Source: Spizellomyces punctatus DAOM BR117 (Eukaryota; Chytridiomycota; Chytridiomycetes; Spizellomycetales; Spizellomycetaceae). Taken from it: 64,000 nt of DNA. The position numbers and the translations under genes were made by a program. Positions 23,728 to 35,215 of this stretch are shown piece after piece; positions within the stretch are counted from its first letter, which is position 1, and every line of letters starts with the position of its first letter. Below the pieces are notes generated by a model that worked only from the letters and a program-made list of their open reading frames with translations, had not been told where the DNA came from and searched no databases. The stretch is from the NCBI RefSeq assembly GCF_000182565.1, contig NW_015971544.1:1007815-1071814 (forward strand), read 5' to 3'.

Positions 23728-25171
23728 CTACGCAAACCCCGCCAGAACTGACTCCCAAACTGCAAGCTCTTTTTTAGCACCCTCCTTCTGGGCCTCCACA
23801 TAAGAATCCACAACCTCTCTCACTTCCACATCCAATTCCGAACAAAACCTCACATACTCGTCCTTTAACCGCTCACTAACAGTCCGAAATTGCGCTCGAC
23901 ATTCCCCTTCCTGTTGTTTGACCTCTTGCAGGTCTACCAATGCCGCGTCAACGCGCTCTTGTTTTATGCTAGAGGACGACCGGAGTCGGTCGAGTGACGC
24001 CAGTTTCTTTTGGGTGGCTTTGCAGGCCGCTTCATAGGATTGCAGGGTTGTGAGGCGATATGTTAGAGCTGCCTAGGTGCGCGTAAGGCAAAAGAGCGAT
24101 CAACGACTGCGTTATTGTAATCTTAGTATGAAATGACAGGCTATACCTGTGCAGCCTGCGTCTCCCGCATAAATGTCTTTGCATCAGCTGCAAATTGATG
24201 TGTCAGGTAGTTTGCCTTGAAATGGACTAGAGATTAGAACACCGTCTCCACACAACCTTGTTCAATATTCTGTCCGTACCTGGTCTACATGCGGCTTCTC
24301 GCTGGCAATAAATCCTTTTCCCAATTTCCGGAGGGCACTGTGACGTCGATATAGGTTACTACAACATCAATCTAGTGATGGAAACCGTCCATCTACGGAT
24401 ACGGACTCACCCTCCGAGCCCTTTCCGATCTCCCACATCCAATTCCAAAAGCAGATTTCCAACCTCTAACGCCGTAGCTCCCATTTCTGGCATCAGAACG
24501 TAAAGGCGTCAGATGGTACTTCATCACGCCCAAAACGCACCGTGCAGTAAAATAGTGCACACACCTCTTTCAACTCTTCCTGCCTTCTCACCAACTCTCG
24601 CGCACATCCCCAAAGCCGCCTCACATGCCCCAATCGATCCCTTGGCACTTTCAAAAAAGACATCAACCTCCTTCACATGGATACTTCCTCCCGAAAAAGC
24701 TCTCAAAAAACCGCTCTTTTTCGTCTGAAGTACACCGGAAGGTGCAAACTCAAACTCGCTCTCTACAAACGATACGACGGCATCAACGTCGCCAAAGCGG
24801 GCGGCGATGCGGTTCAAAAAGGTTTGAATTCGGGATCTGAACAGAGGAACGGATTCTTTTGTCGGGAGGGTGGGCGGAAAGGGAGGAAGGCGGTCAGGGA
24901 AACGAGCTGTGAGATGGCCTGACAGACGCTCGAGTTCTGTGTAGCTTCTAGTGGGTGTTGAGTGATCCCTGGTGTACGGCGGTTTAGGTGTCTGTTAAAG
25001 AACTGTGAGCACTACGTTCTCTGGAAACACTCCATGGATACTCACGTCGGCGGATATGTGAAAGACGGGTATGCGCGGGTCGGTGAGGTCTACGGATGTC
25101 AGGACAAGCGTAAGGATGGGTTCGGGTGGTGAATCCGACATTGGTGCTGAGGCGATAGCAAAGTTACTCAT
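23728..25171 (-). CDS. SNX-BAR sorting nexin (PX plus BAR)
   Basis: Endosomal membrane-shaping protein. Six exons (25046-25171, 24565-24991, 24411-24486, 24280-24337, 24147-24215, 23728-24072) give 366 residues. The N-terminal PX domain carries the signature TRSYTELERLSGHLTARFP, then LPPFPPTLPTKE and RSRIQTFLNRI. The PX core binds PI3P. The rest is a long amphipathic helical BAR-like region: YLTHQFAADAKTFMRETQAAQ, EAACKATQKKLASLDRL, then KQQEGECRAQFRTVSERL and a final helix ending WESVLAGFA. Length and layout fit Snx4/Snx7/Snx41-type nexins that work in endosome-to-Golgi retrieval and autophagy. The exact orthologue cannot be told. Confidence 0.85.
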
Positions 25172-25587
25172 GGTCTGTGATAACCTACTCCAGTCCAGCG
25201 GTCGTTCTATTTGACCTCACGCGTCACCAGGCTTTAGCTTGTACAGCTGCGAAGGGGACCATAAAAGGTAGACTTTTTGCTAGTCGCAGTAGATTGAATG
25301 CTGATTATTGTTAGATAGTGCTTGCAGCTGCATTGCTTGCCTGGTGGAATTAGAAGCAGATTCGTTATGGTGACTTTTTCATTAGATATCGGACAATTTG
25401 TATGGTTTCCGATGAAAGGTTGAAACAACAGGCGGGTTCCACCTCGGAGAGATAAGCTCTTTCAGCGTGGATGCATGATGCTTGCGCATTAAAAAAAGCA
25501 TACGCTTGCTACGCCGTGTCCAAAAACATGGTCTAAAACAATGAAATCTATAGGGCTTTGGGTACCCATAATAAAAACACCACTACA

Positions 25588-27322
25588 CTACAGTCCAGTT
25601 CCCATTCCACGAACGTCAAATCCCTCCTTCTTCAAATACGACTTGACTTGCTCGATAGGCACCTCCTCCCGATGAAAAATTCCAGCCGCCAGAGCAGCTT
25701 CTACACCCGTCTGATTAAAAACTTCTCCAAAATGTTCAACGCATCCTGCCCCACTCGACGCAATCACAGGGATCTTGACCGCCCGTTTTACATCAGCAAC
25801 TAATTCCAGGTCGTACCCGGAATTCGTGCCATCCTTGTCCATGCAATTTAGCAAGACTTCACCGGCGCCCAGTGCTTCGCAGGCAGTAACGAGCTGGTAC
25901 ACGTCCAGATCGCGCCCCTCTCGCCCTCCCTTAACGGTACATTGGTACCAACAGTATTGTTCACCATTGGGTCCGGGGAATTTGGTGGGTATGACATGAT
26001 GGGTGGGAGCATCTTGTGGTGAATCAACATAGACTCGACGAGGATCAACGGATATGACAACAGCCTGAGCACCATATACCCGCGCTATCTGTTCAATGGC
26101 TGTTTGACCCGTCAACTGCCGACCGGATGCGTAGTACTGTTCGGCAGCGTAAACAGCGTCACTCCCAATCGAGACTTTATCAGCCCCAGATCGAAAGTAT
26201 TCACCCGCAACTTGCAGAGCAGGAATGACTGTTCCATCTGGGTTAGTCAAATCTCTTATTCCGCCGCCGATGGTCAGTGGTACAAAAACGGACTCTGACG
26301 TGCGCTTGAGAACTTCGAGCATGGGAAGGTCGTGGAGGGGTATGTCACGGAATGCAGTGATGTTGAGGAAGGTAATTTCGTCCGCACCTTGTTCAAAGTA
26401 CCTTCTGGCAAGTTCAACCGGTTTTCCAAGATTTCGGACGTCCGCACCCTCCGTGGCTCGCTCTCGCACATCGTATTGATCGCCCTTTGTCACCACAAGA
26501 TCGCCTTTATCGTTCGCACGCACATCGAGGCAGGCAATGATACGTCGAGTGAGGTGATCCTTTGGAATTATTGATGAAGCATCCGCATGAGGCTGTGTCG
26601 AGTTTGCGAGGCCGTTGCCTTGTGGATTGTACGACAAGAATGATCTCAAAACTTTTAACCCGGCCCACCCACTTTTTTCAGGATGGAATTGTGTTGCAAA
26701 CACATTCCCCTTCCTTACAGCAGAGACAAATGTCTCATCTCCGTAGGTTGTCGTAGAAAATGTCCAATCCTGTATCGCTTTCGAGGCAGGGACTGCGAAC
26801 GAATGGACAAAATAGTATCTCGTGTCTTCGTCCCCGTCATGGTTCAGCTCCGCCAATCCACTATTTGGCTGAGCGAGAGCAGCACTGTTCCAACCCATGT
26901 GAGGTACAGATTTTGTGGCTGGGTTAAATTTCTTGACGGTGGATGGTATGAGTCCTAGACCTTTCACATTCGGCGACTCGTCGGAACCTTCAAACAAGCA
27001 CTGCATTCCAACGCAAATACCCATAAAGGGTCGGCCGGATTCAATGTATTCTTTGAGTGCCTTGTCGTATCCTGTTGTATGTAATCGGACCATAGCGGCG
27101 CCGAATGCTCCAACACCCGGGAATATGAGTTTCTGTACAAAAACAAGCGTTTTAGTGACTTCTGGCCAAGGACATGTAGCTGCTACTTAAAGAATATTCT
27201 ACCTCAGCTTTCAGCAGATCCTGTGGTGACTCAACATGCTTAATTTCATATCCAAGTTTGTTCACTGCATTCACAAGGGATCTAACATTTCCCGCTCCAT
27301 AGTCGAGGAGGTAGACGCCCAT
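25588..27322 (-). CDS. HIS7: bifunctional imidazole glycerol phosphate synthase (HisH-HisF fusion)
   Basis: Histidine pathway enzyme: the glutaminase half releases ammonia, and the cyclase half turns PRFAR into IGP plus AICAR. Two exons (27203-27322, 25588-27132) give 554 residues, as in yeast His7. Glutaminase: [15 protein letters not shown], oxyanion strand [11 protein letters not shown], nucleophile Cys in [12 protein letters not shown], and His-Glu in [10 protein letters not shown] junction near residue 220 leads to the (beta-alpha)8 barrel: [20 protein letters not shown] (catalytic Asp), [34 protein letters not shown] and PVIASSGAG. The stop follows GMGTGL. Complete and intact. Confidence 0.97.
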
Positions 27323-28787
27323 GCTGAGATGTCGCGGGCAGACAGAACGGAAGTGCTTTGACGGATCTGAATATCTAGGCTAAAACCTCTGCGCACCGTA
27401 CAGAATGATGACCGGTCAAGAAGTGGGCCAAGTCGACAAATGTCCGTTTGGAATGTAAGGTCGGTTGATATATCTAATGCCAGAGATGGGAGTTGAGTGG
27501 TGTCTGACTCACATCAGTCATCTTGTTACCGTGACAACGGTCATTGATCTATTGGAAATAAGCATTATTCGACGTCGAAACCTCCAAAGGCGAACAGCAC
27601 CTGCTGTCGTATGGTATAAACATAGAGATGTGATGCCAGACAAAATATATTCTCAAAGGTACAAAGACATGCGCACAAGAACACATGCGAAACGCCATCG
27701 ACCTCTGCGAACATTCGTTCACAATGATGATGTTTTGCTCAAATCGCTCGATACCTTTTCATGGACTGGGCTGGCTCTGTAGACAAGCAGCAATACAGCA
27801 CCGAGACTTGCTTCATCTGCAGTACAGCTTCGTGGTCTCCACTACTCATATGGCGTCGCGTTAGATTCGGAAGGCCTCATGCCAGGCTTGTAATCTAAAT
27901 CTCATGATAAAACATGCAAATCAATAACGGTACTCCAAAATATATTTCCAATACAAACGTGCTATCTTACACGGATAAGACCTAAACAGCCTCTCGCGCA
28001 GGGCAGCAGGTCAATCCACTGTGAATCTCAGTGCGTCAGTTGCGTAAAATAAGTTAGAAATGCATTCTTTATGAGGGACGCCTGGGGTTGTAGTATATAT
28101 GTAAATCTTAAAAAAATGAGGGAAAGAACAGGCTGGAGTTTACATTTGGTGACAAAATATCCTGAAATTTGCTGTGATGTGAGCGGATACGACCCGCTGC
28201 ATCATGTACGTGCTCCTTCCTCCACAACGAGCTAAATTAAGCCGCATTTAGATGCTTGAACTGTCACTCAGCGTCCCTGAAGAAGGTAGCACGCTTCCGC
28301 GCACAAGAAAGGATAGGGTGAGACGTTAACATGGCAGCTACGGTCACTGCCATGGATATACGAGATGGTCGTATTGATGAATGAAAAAGATCTGCCTGCT
28401 TGTTAGACATTATGGAGGTTTTGAGGGTATGGAAGCAGGCGGAAGTTTGGTTGATTTTCAAGGACGAGCAGCAAACTTATCCTCGAGATACGGTGCTAGG
28501 CAGAATTATTGCGATTGACGATCCGCTCGATGCATCATTGCAGAATGGAGGACCTGGCTTGGGCAATCGAAAGATCTTCAAGGGCAAACGCGCGACTAAG
28601 CCGTGGCTCAACCTATTTGTGGGCTGCGGAACAAGATGCAGGATACACTTTTGAGGATCATCCCTTACGAGTTCAGAGCAAAACATAACCTATCTAAAAA
28701 TACCCATTAATAACTGCAAATAGGTACCTCAAAGTAGGTGTACCTCTGCGTCATCCGCTTTCAATCTACGGCACCCAGCACATACCA
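27323..28787. other. intergenic, no supported gene
   Basis: About 1.5 kb between HIS7 and the ankyrin gene. A plus-strand frame at 28400-28654 (84 codons) has an ATG but no recognised motif. A possible 5' extension of the ankyrin gene reading VGVPLRHPLSIYGTQHIP lies just before 28788, behind an acceptor-like caaatag. Neither is firm. No repeats or RNA genes were seen. Confidence 0.4.
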
Positions 28788-30791
28788 ATGCGTACCCCGG
28801 ATCTGCTCTCCCGTCTTCAAGAAGACTCTGAAAATGACTCTCCTATGTTGGAAACGCGCAAGGTTGGGGTTGGAGTGGATGCGCAACATAGTCTACTTCG
28901 CCGGCCCCCAGTGGTCGAGAAGCATATTAGACCAGGGTCTGCAAGGCTAGGGAGCAAACCTGTCGGAAAGGAAGGCACACCGCTAGAGTCCACGCCATCA
29001 TCGTCTTTGGGGGCAACACCAGCTTCCTCCACGGGAAGGCTAACCACACGCTTAACAACCAAGTCAGACTTTTCCGATTCCAATTCCAAATTGAGATCGT
29101 CCACCCCACGTCTGATTTCCGAGACGAAATCAGTTTCGAAATCCAAGTCGCAATCTCTGACCAAAATTGGACGACGAAAGTCGGCCCCCAAGTCAGCACG
29201 TACAGGGAGTGCTGGTAGAAGAGCAGATAGTGCCATTGCCATCAGTAGCAGAGGAGCTGGAACCCGACCAGGATCAGGCCTCTCCGTTGGCAAAGGGAGT
29301 GGGCGGCCCGGAAGTGCCATGCGCTTATCTGCAAGAGGTGCCACTACAACACCGGGGACACTACCACTCTTGCCGGGGAAGTCGAAGGGGAAGAAACAGA
29401 CGGAGATCGTGACAAAGCCATTAACTCAAAAGGAGCGAGGACTGTTGGATGCCTGTGAGGGTGACGATCTAGATGCGGTTAGTTGCCTACCCTGGAGGAC
29501 GGTGACGATTTGTGAATTGTTTCATAATAGGACATTGGACTTTCCAGGTTTACAAAAGCTTATGGCAGAATCCAGACATCAACTGCCGCAAGCCCGTATT
29601 TGGGTCAAGGTAAGGCTCTTGAATAAATATGTATATGAGGTCAGATACTCAGAAAATCGCAATCGGATTAGTCCGCTCGCCGTCGCCTGTCGAAAGGGTA
29701 ACCGTCATGTTGCCTCCATTCTCTTGTCATTTGGAGCAGACCTTAACATATCAGACGAGTATGGTGTGACCCCCCTGCACTGGTTCGTCTAGATCGAATC
29801 ACGTTTTACACCTGTTCGAAACACTTATCTTGATATCGCAGGGCTGCAAACTCTGGTGATGCATCACTCGTTACTCTTCTTCTCCGCAAAGCTGTTTCAA
29901 CCGGAACTTTAGCTTCCACGTTAGCTGCAACGTCTCCTATCCAAGCTCCATCGGGAGATGCACCGGGTCTTCTCAGTCGTAAGGATTTGTTTGGATCCAC
30001 AGCGCTACATTTTGCTAGCGTCAATAATCTTACGGGAGTTGCAAGAGCTTTGGTGAGTAACGATCACAAAACATATCCAAAATGTCATTTTTTATATGAC
30101 CACGAAACAGGTGGCAGCGGGCTGTGATCCAACGGCGACAAATAATGATGGACGCAGGGCCAGCGAGCTGACATCGGACGAGGAACTGCGACTGTATCTA
30201 CAAGGTAAGCTTCAGTTTTTAAACATCGTAGGCCTGGTTGAGAATCTTATTCCGCTACATGCAGACGAAGAGCATCGTATTCAAAAGATGCAATCCGCTG
30301 CTCTACGTGCCGCACGTCGAGCAGCAGCTGCGTCCGCGACCTCTGGCGGGTCACCACGCAGACCGGGTACTCGGCCAGGAACTTCCAAATCCATCTCTCG
30401 GCCCACAACAGCACAGTCCACTCCCAATCTTTCGAAATCTAACACTAAGAAATCTACCGGCCGCTCCTCCTCTACATTAGTGAAGACCGCTAGCCGACCC
30501 AGCCGACCCACTACGGCCCTGCCCCGTTCCACGAGCGTAAAAAGCGGTCTATCGACAAGTAAAAGCAAAGACAAATCCAGGGAGTCCATCCCCGCTGAAG
30601 ATGTTCTTACTGCCGAAGAAGTGGTTGTTGTTTCAACAACGCCTGTAGCGCCCGAACCCGCGCAACAGCCGGTCGCTGAAATGGAAAATGAAGAATCTGT
30701 AGTCGTGATGAAGCAGACTAGTGGTCCGCGAGGGTTCATGTCGGCGGTACAATCGGGAACAAAGGGCGTTGGCGTGGGAATGAGTGCTTAA
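28788..30791 (+). CDS. ankyrin-repeat protein with Ser/Arg/Gly-rich flanks
   Basis: Six exons (28788-29477, 29548-29609, 29672-29782, 29842-30052, 30111-30204, 30265-30791) give 564 residues. The first about 210 residues are Ser/Thr/Gly/Arg-rich and basic. Ankyrin units follow: KERGLLDACEGDDLDAVYKSL, SPLAVACRKGNRHVASILLSFGAD, TPLHWAANSGDASLVTLLLRKAV, and TALHFASVNNLTGVARALVAAGCD; the set ends with SDEELRLYLQDEEHRIQK. The C-terminal 170 residues are low complexity with repeated RP/SR/TK patches. The intron at 30205-30264 is 60 nt without a stop, so retention would keep the frame. Ankyrin repeats bind proteins; no enzymatic domain is seen. The start could lie further upstream. Confidence 0.75.
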
Positions 30792-31697
30792 AATGGGGCG
30801 GCGACGCCAATGGTATATTTATTCAGACTTGTGAATATCTTCTTTTTTTTCAATATAATTGCAGCATTATCCTACTTGCTTCCCAATTTCTGCGGTGCAC
30901 ATGCAATCATTTCAAGTGCTTTTCTCTAGGGACAGCCACCAAGGGGTTCAGACTAGCAAGATTTGGTAAATCCATCTTCCGATGATACGACCAGCCGGAA
31001 ATTATCACACGCTCTCCAACAGTATAGCATTTGCATACAAGGAATGCTGCTTCTGGCAGTTAGCGGGAAAAGCTACGACTGAATTGGCGGTAGCGGCATC
31101 GTGTACGTTCAATAAGTGTCGCTGTAAATTATTCGACCAGTGGAACACTCTGTCCCCGAAGGGACAAAATGGACAAGCTGCCCATCATCACCACAGACCG
31201 ACACGTCGCCTCCACTGATGGCGGGCGCTTCGCTCTCACCTCATAAGTCTCAAGAGTACGGAGGAGATGATAAACACCCATCCAATCGGGTCAATATACA
31301 ACTAGATGTTTCTTTGCTGCAAAAATTCGAACGTCACCATAGGCAGGCGAGCCATAGCACCCAAACGGACATAGCAAACGGGAGAGCAATCAGTGCGTTC
31401 CCGTTGGCACTGGGACGTATGCGGATATATGGCATTCCGGCCAGGTCAGGAAGTCGCCATCACCATGTACTTTCGAGTGATTGAATAGGCAACCGCAAGG
31501 GACAACTGTAATTATGCAGAAACAGGTTCATATCCGTATATTACTGCCCAGCATATAACAGGAATGGGTGAGTGGACCGTCATTGGTCCGAGGGTAGCAG
31601 GTAAGCGATCATGGGCGTATATGGCAACAATCCAAAACAACGCACGACAGTCTGCAAAGTGTCTATTTATCCAAAAACATAGCTTACAGCGATCCGT
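30792..31697. other. intergenic, no supported gene
   Basis: Convergent interval between the ankyrin gene and the DnaJ gene. A 114-codon plus-strand frame at 31140-31484 has no recognisable motif and unremarkable composition, so it is not called. A run of T near 30840 may belong to the ankyrin transcript end. Confidence 0.4.
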
Positions 31698-32442
31698 TCA
31701 ATATGGCTTAGAGTCCTCCTTTCGCTTCTTCTTCTTTGCACCCTTCTTCATAAACTGTCTCCAATTCCCCACCCTCTCTTCCCTTGTCTCCTCCCACAAT
31801 TTGTCGTGTTCTTGTTTTTGCTTCCTTTCCTGCAACTTTTGCTCTGCCTCTGCGGCACGTCTATCAAACTCGTTTTTCATGCGCATCTTGATCCTACTCT
31901 CATCATCAGCAAACATTCGTCGTGTCTCCATCCGAATCGCGGCGATCAGTTCCTTATCATTCATCAATGTTTTCCATCTTTCTTCTGTCACTACAACGGG
32001 CCCCTTGATACCGCGCTTCTGAAATATGCCATCCCGCGCATCCGTCACAAACCCGATAAGAGTTTTTCGTTTTTCCTCATCCATTAGCTCACTCTCGGCC
32101 TTTTTGAGTATTTCGAATGTCTCTTGTGCACGGGGATGCTTGCATTTGTCGGGGTGGAGAAGGAGGGATCGCTTCCGGTACGAGACCTTGACTGCACGGT
32201 CATCTACTTGAAGAGTTATGAAAACGGAAGGGGGATGGTCAAGGATCTCGAGCGGGTTGCGGGTTTGGGCGTGGAGCTTTAGGATCCGGTCGACCTCTTG
32301 ATCTTGGTTGAAGCTGTTTGCCTATGAAATTCGTGGAGAGTGAGAGTTAGACTCTGGCAAAAGCATTGTCAGCTGAGTCCAAATAGACCCTTACCTCAAG
32401 ACGTAGGTACTTGTCCACGTCAAAGTCGTCGTCGTCGGCCAT
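31698..32442 (-). CDS. J-domain protein, DNAJC8/Spf31-like
   Basis: Two exons (32395-32442, 31698-32321) give 223 residues. The J-domain is short and near the N-terminus: NPLEILDHPPS, VKVSYRKRSLLLHPDKCKHPRAQETFEILKKAES, including the HPD tripeptide needed to stimulate Hsp70. The rest is a highly charged helix (KMRMKNEFDRRAAEAEQKLQE) ending in KKGAKKKKRKED, a likely nuclear localisation signal. DNAJC8 and fission-yeast Spf31 share this layout and are linked to the spliceosome, so a nuclear Hsp70 co-chaperone in splicing is the likely role. The acidic start MADDDDFDVDKYLRLE is also family-like. Confidence 0.85.
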
Positions 32443-33334
32443 GGTGTTAATTGCTGCTGGAATCTGGTGCGTAACAGTGCATGTCTCAACCAATAGGAGA
32501 CACTGGAACCGGTTATCTCTGGTAATCAATTGGATTGGTTTACTTAAGCGATCGTATCGTCGTGTTGGCTAACAAGCAATGCTGTTTTGTTTTTGTAGTT
32601 GAACTCAGTCATCATTCTATTGTTTGAATCACTAATTCCTGAGTCAACCTGACAACAGATGTATTTATGAGAAAAGGCGGTCTGTCAGCTACTAGCGCCT
32701 TGCACAGATTCTCCAAATCGTCAAAAATAAAGCAGCCGAATTCCTTGTACTATCACCGTTCAAGCCAAGCACTACATGGATACGCTACAGTCGAGCATCC
32801 TTCACAAACGGTATGCTTTGTTGCAGTACTAGTCCATATGAAAATGTTTTGTGCAGGATAAGCAGTTGCTTGGAGCGCACAGTTATACCTCCACCTTGCT
32901 TAGTGTTAGTGTTGTTCAGGGTATGCTACAGAGACTACACCAGTTGGCGGTGGAGACTCTGGGTCGGTCACAATGCGGCGGCTAGGCATATCGTGTATGT
33001 GGTTGTGCGAGTCGGGCTGAGAAAAGCGCGCGACAATGAGCAGCCGCCCTATGCACCCAGACGCACCCAGACCCTATCATTGTCTTCCATCTCGTCGTTC
33101 TTTTAAGATAGCCGCAGCGTATTCACTTTTTCTTTGTCATCTTTAATGTCATCCTTTCGTCGATCTGATAACACTAATGATCAGGTCGGCGGCGCCACAC
33201 TGCGCCATACTGTCAGGAGACCTTCGCGCTCGTGGTGCTGGTTCATGTCGCTTTCCACCTCTGTTTTGTGCGGCCCGTTCCAGCAAACGCCCACTGTTTC
33301 TCGCTAGTCCCGGCAGCCGGACGACAGACGTTTT
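32443..33334. other. divergent intergenic region
   Basis: Upstream region shared by the DnaJ gene (minus) and the sugar transporter (plus). No coding frame or specific site is supported. Confidence 0.45.
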
Positions 33335-35215
33335 ATGCCGCTATCCGTCCACCCTACGTCTGCAACAAGCTACGTGGCTGTATCCAGTTCAAGCGTTGAC
33401 GCGGACACCTCACACACACAACTACTCCCGTCTTCATTGCACAGCGCACCACGCCCCCGTAGCAGGACAGAAGTTAAATCTCCCCCTTCACCGTATGTAG
33501 TTGCACTGTGTTCCTGTGCCGCGCTTGGCGGGTTCCTTTCCGGCTATGATGCAGGGATAATCAGCGGAGCAACGCTATTCATATCGGATGCATTCCAATT
33601 GACTCATTTTGAAATCGAAATTATCGTCAGCGGCGTCATTGCCGGTGCAGTGATAGGGGCGCTTTTCGCTGGGATTTTGACCGACAAATGGGGCCGCAAG
33701 CCTGTCATACTAGCAGCGGCTGTTGTCTTTGTTTTGGGGGCAGCCATGATGGGACTTGCCCAAAGTTTCGGTATGTTACTCCTGGGACGGCTCGTAGCAG
33801 GAGTTGGCGTAGGGCTGTCGGGCGGTGTGGTTCCTGTCTACGTTTCGGAAATTGCTCCCGCAGATATTCGTGGAGCCCTAGTGAGCCTGAACGTCTTCTT
33901 CATCACACTTGGGCAGCTTGTGAGTTATTTGACCGCGTATTCGCTCAGCCGTCCTCCAACAAATGAGAATAATTGGAGATGGATGTTTGGGCTTGCTGCC
34001 TTGCCCGCGATTGTCCAAATGGCTGGAATAGCATACTTACCCGAAAGTCCACGATACCTGGTGCAAACGGGGCGTAGCAAAGAGGCCTTGGACGTCCTAA
34101 TGCTCGTGAGGCAATCGTCATGCACCCGAGAGGAGCTGGAGGATGAAGTAGATGCGATACAGCAGAGCTTGAATAGAGCAGTTGATACAGTCAAATGGCA
34201 AGATTTATTTCTTGTGGACGGTTACAGAAGGGCAATGATTGTTGCCATTGGCCTTCAAGCTTTGCAACAATTATCAGGGTGGGTTTAGTCTCTTTTTCTC
34301 TTTGTAACATATTTCGGCCCTTCATTCTAATTTTTTGTATCCCTTGAAACAAGGATAAACACCATCATGTATTATAGCGCTACCATTCTGACGATGGCAG
34401 GATTCCCTACTAAGGAGAGTGCTATTCTCTTTTCGAGCTTCATTGCTCTCGCCAATTGCCTCGCAACAGGTCTGGTCCGTAGCGATTTTGAAAAGATGCT
34501 ACCATGTTGACAGATTAGCTATTTTAGTGTTGTCTATGCAACTCATCGACCGGACAGGACGGCGACCATTACTGCTGAGAACTCTGATCGGAGCAATAGT
34601 TGGGCTGGTAATTCTCTCTGTATCATTTCGAACGCCTTCCGGGAATGACGAGGAACACTTGCGAAATTCGGATGGTGCGGTCTCATGGGGGAGCTGGATA
34701 TCGCTCAGCAGTTTAGTGTTTTATGTTGCATTCTATGCAACGGGGTTAGGTGCGTGGCCTGCTATCAAAGGCCATCCGTTGTCTCAATGTCCTGAATGAC
34801 CTTCATTTAGGATGTGTACCATGGACCGTCATGTCCGAAATTCTTCCCCAGCAAATACGCGGAAAGGGGTCGGGTATTGCCATTGCCTTCAATTGGGTGC
34901 GTAAGATAAAGAAAGCCATGAGATGAAACCGTGCTAACGGTGCCGCTGCCGCTACATGTTTAACATGCAGCTCTGCAATTTTATCGTATCGATGACATTC
35001 CTGAGCCTAACAAACATCATTTCCCCTGGAGGTTGGTGTATCCTTTCTTTGCATGCATTTACGAGGTTGTACGCACTCATACTTGTTGTCTGCTTTTAGG
35101 TACCTTCATGCTCTATGCTCTGATTGTATGTGCCGGATGGATATTTGTGTACATGCGCGTTCCCGAGACAAAAGGGAGGAGCTTAGAGTATATTGAAGCG
35201 ACAACTGCGACATGA
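33335..35215 (+). CDS. MFS sugar/inositol transporter
   Basis: Proton-linked monosaccharide or myo-inositol transporter of the plasma membrane or vacuole. Six exons (33335-34278, 34354-34469, 34528-34749, 34811-34896, 34971-35031, 35100-35215) give 514 residues. After a Ser/Thr-rich N-terminus of about 50 residues come the family marks: GGFLSGYDAGIISGA in TM1, the loop DKWGRKP, GRLVAGVGVGLSGGVVPVY, the PESPRYL motif, LQALQQLSGINTIMYYS in TM7, DRTGRR, and VPETKGRSLEYIE at the end. The GYDAGIISGA and QQLSGINTIMYYS pattern is closer to myo-inositol/H+ symporters than to yeast HXT proteins. The C-terminus is short. Substrate is inferred. Confidence 0.92.

Noticed and set aside
28400-28654. 84-codon plus-strand frame upstream of the ankyrin gene
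   Set aside because: It shows no motif and no splice partner in phase, and its composition is not clearly coding.
29610-29671. An ultra-short 35-nt intron in the ankyrin gene
   Set aside because: A later acceptor (ggattag, 29671) gives a normal 62-nt intron and a better ankyrin repeat (VFGSSPLAVACRKG).
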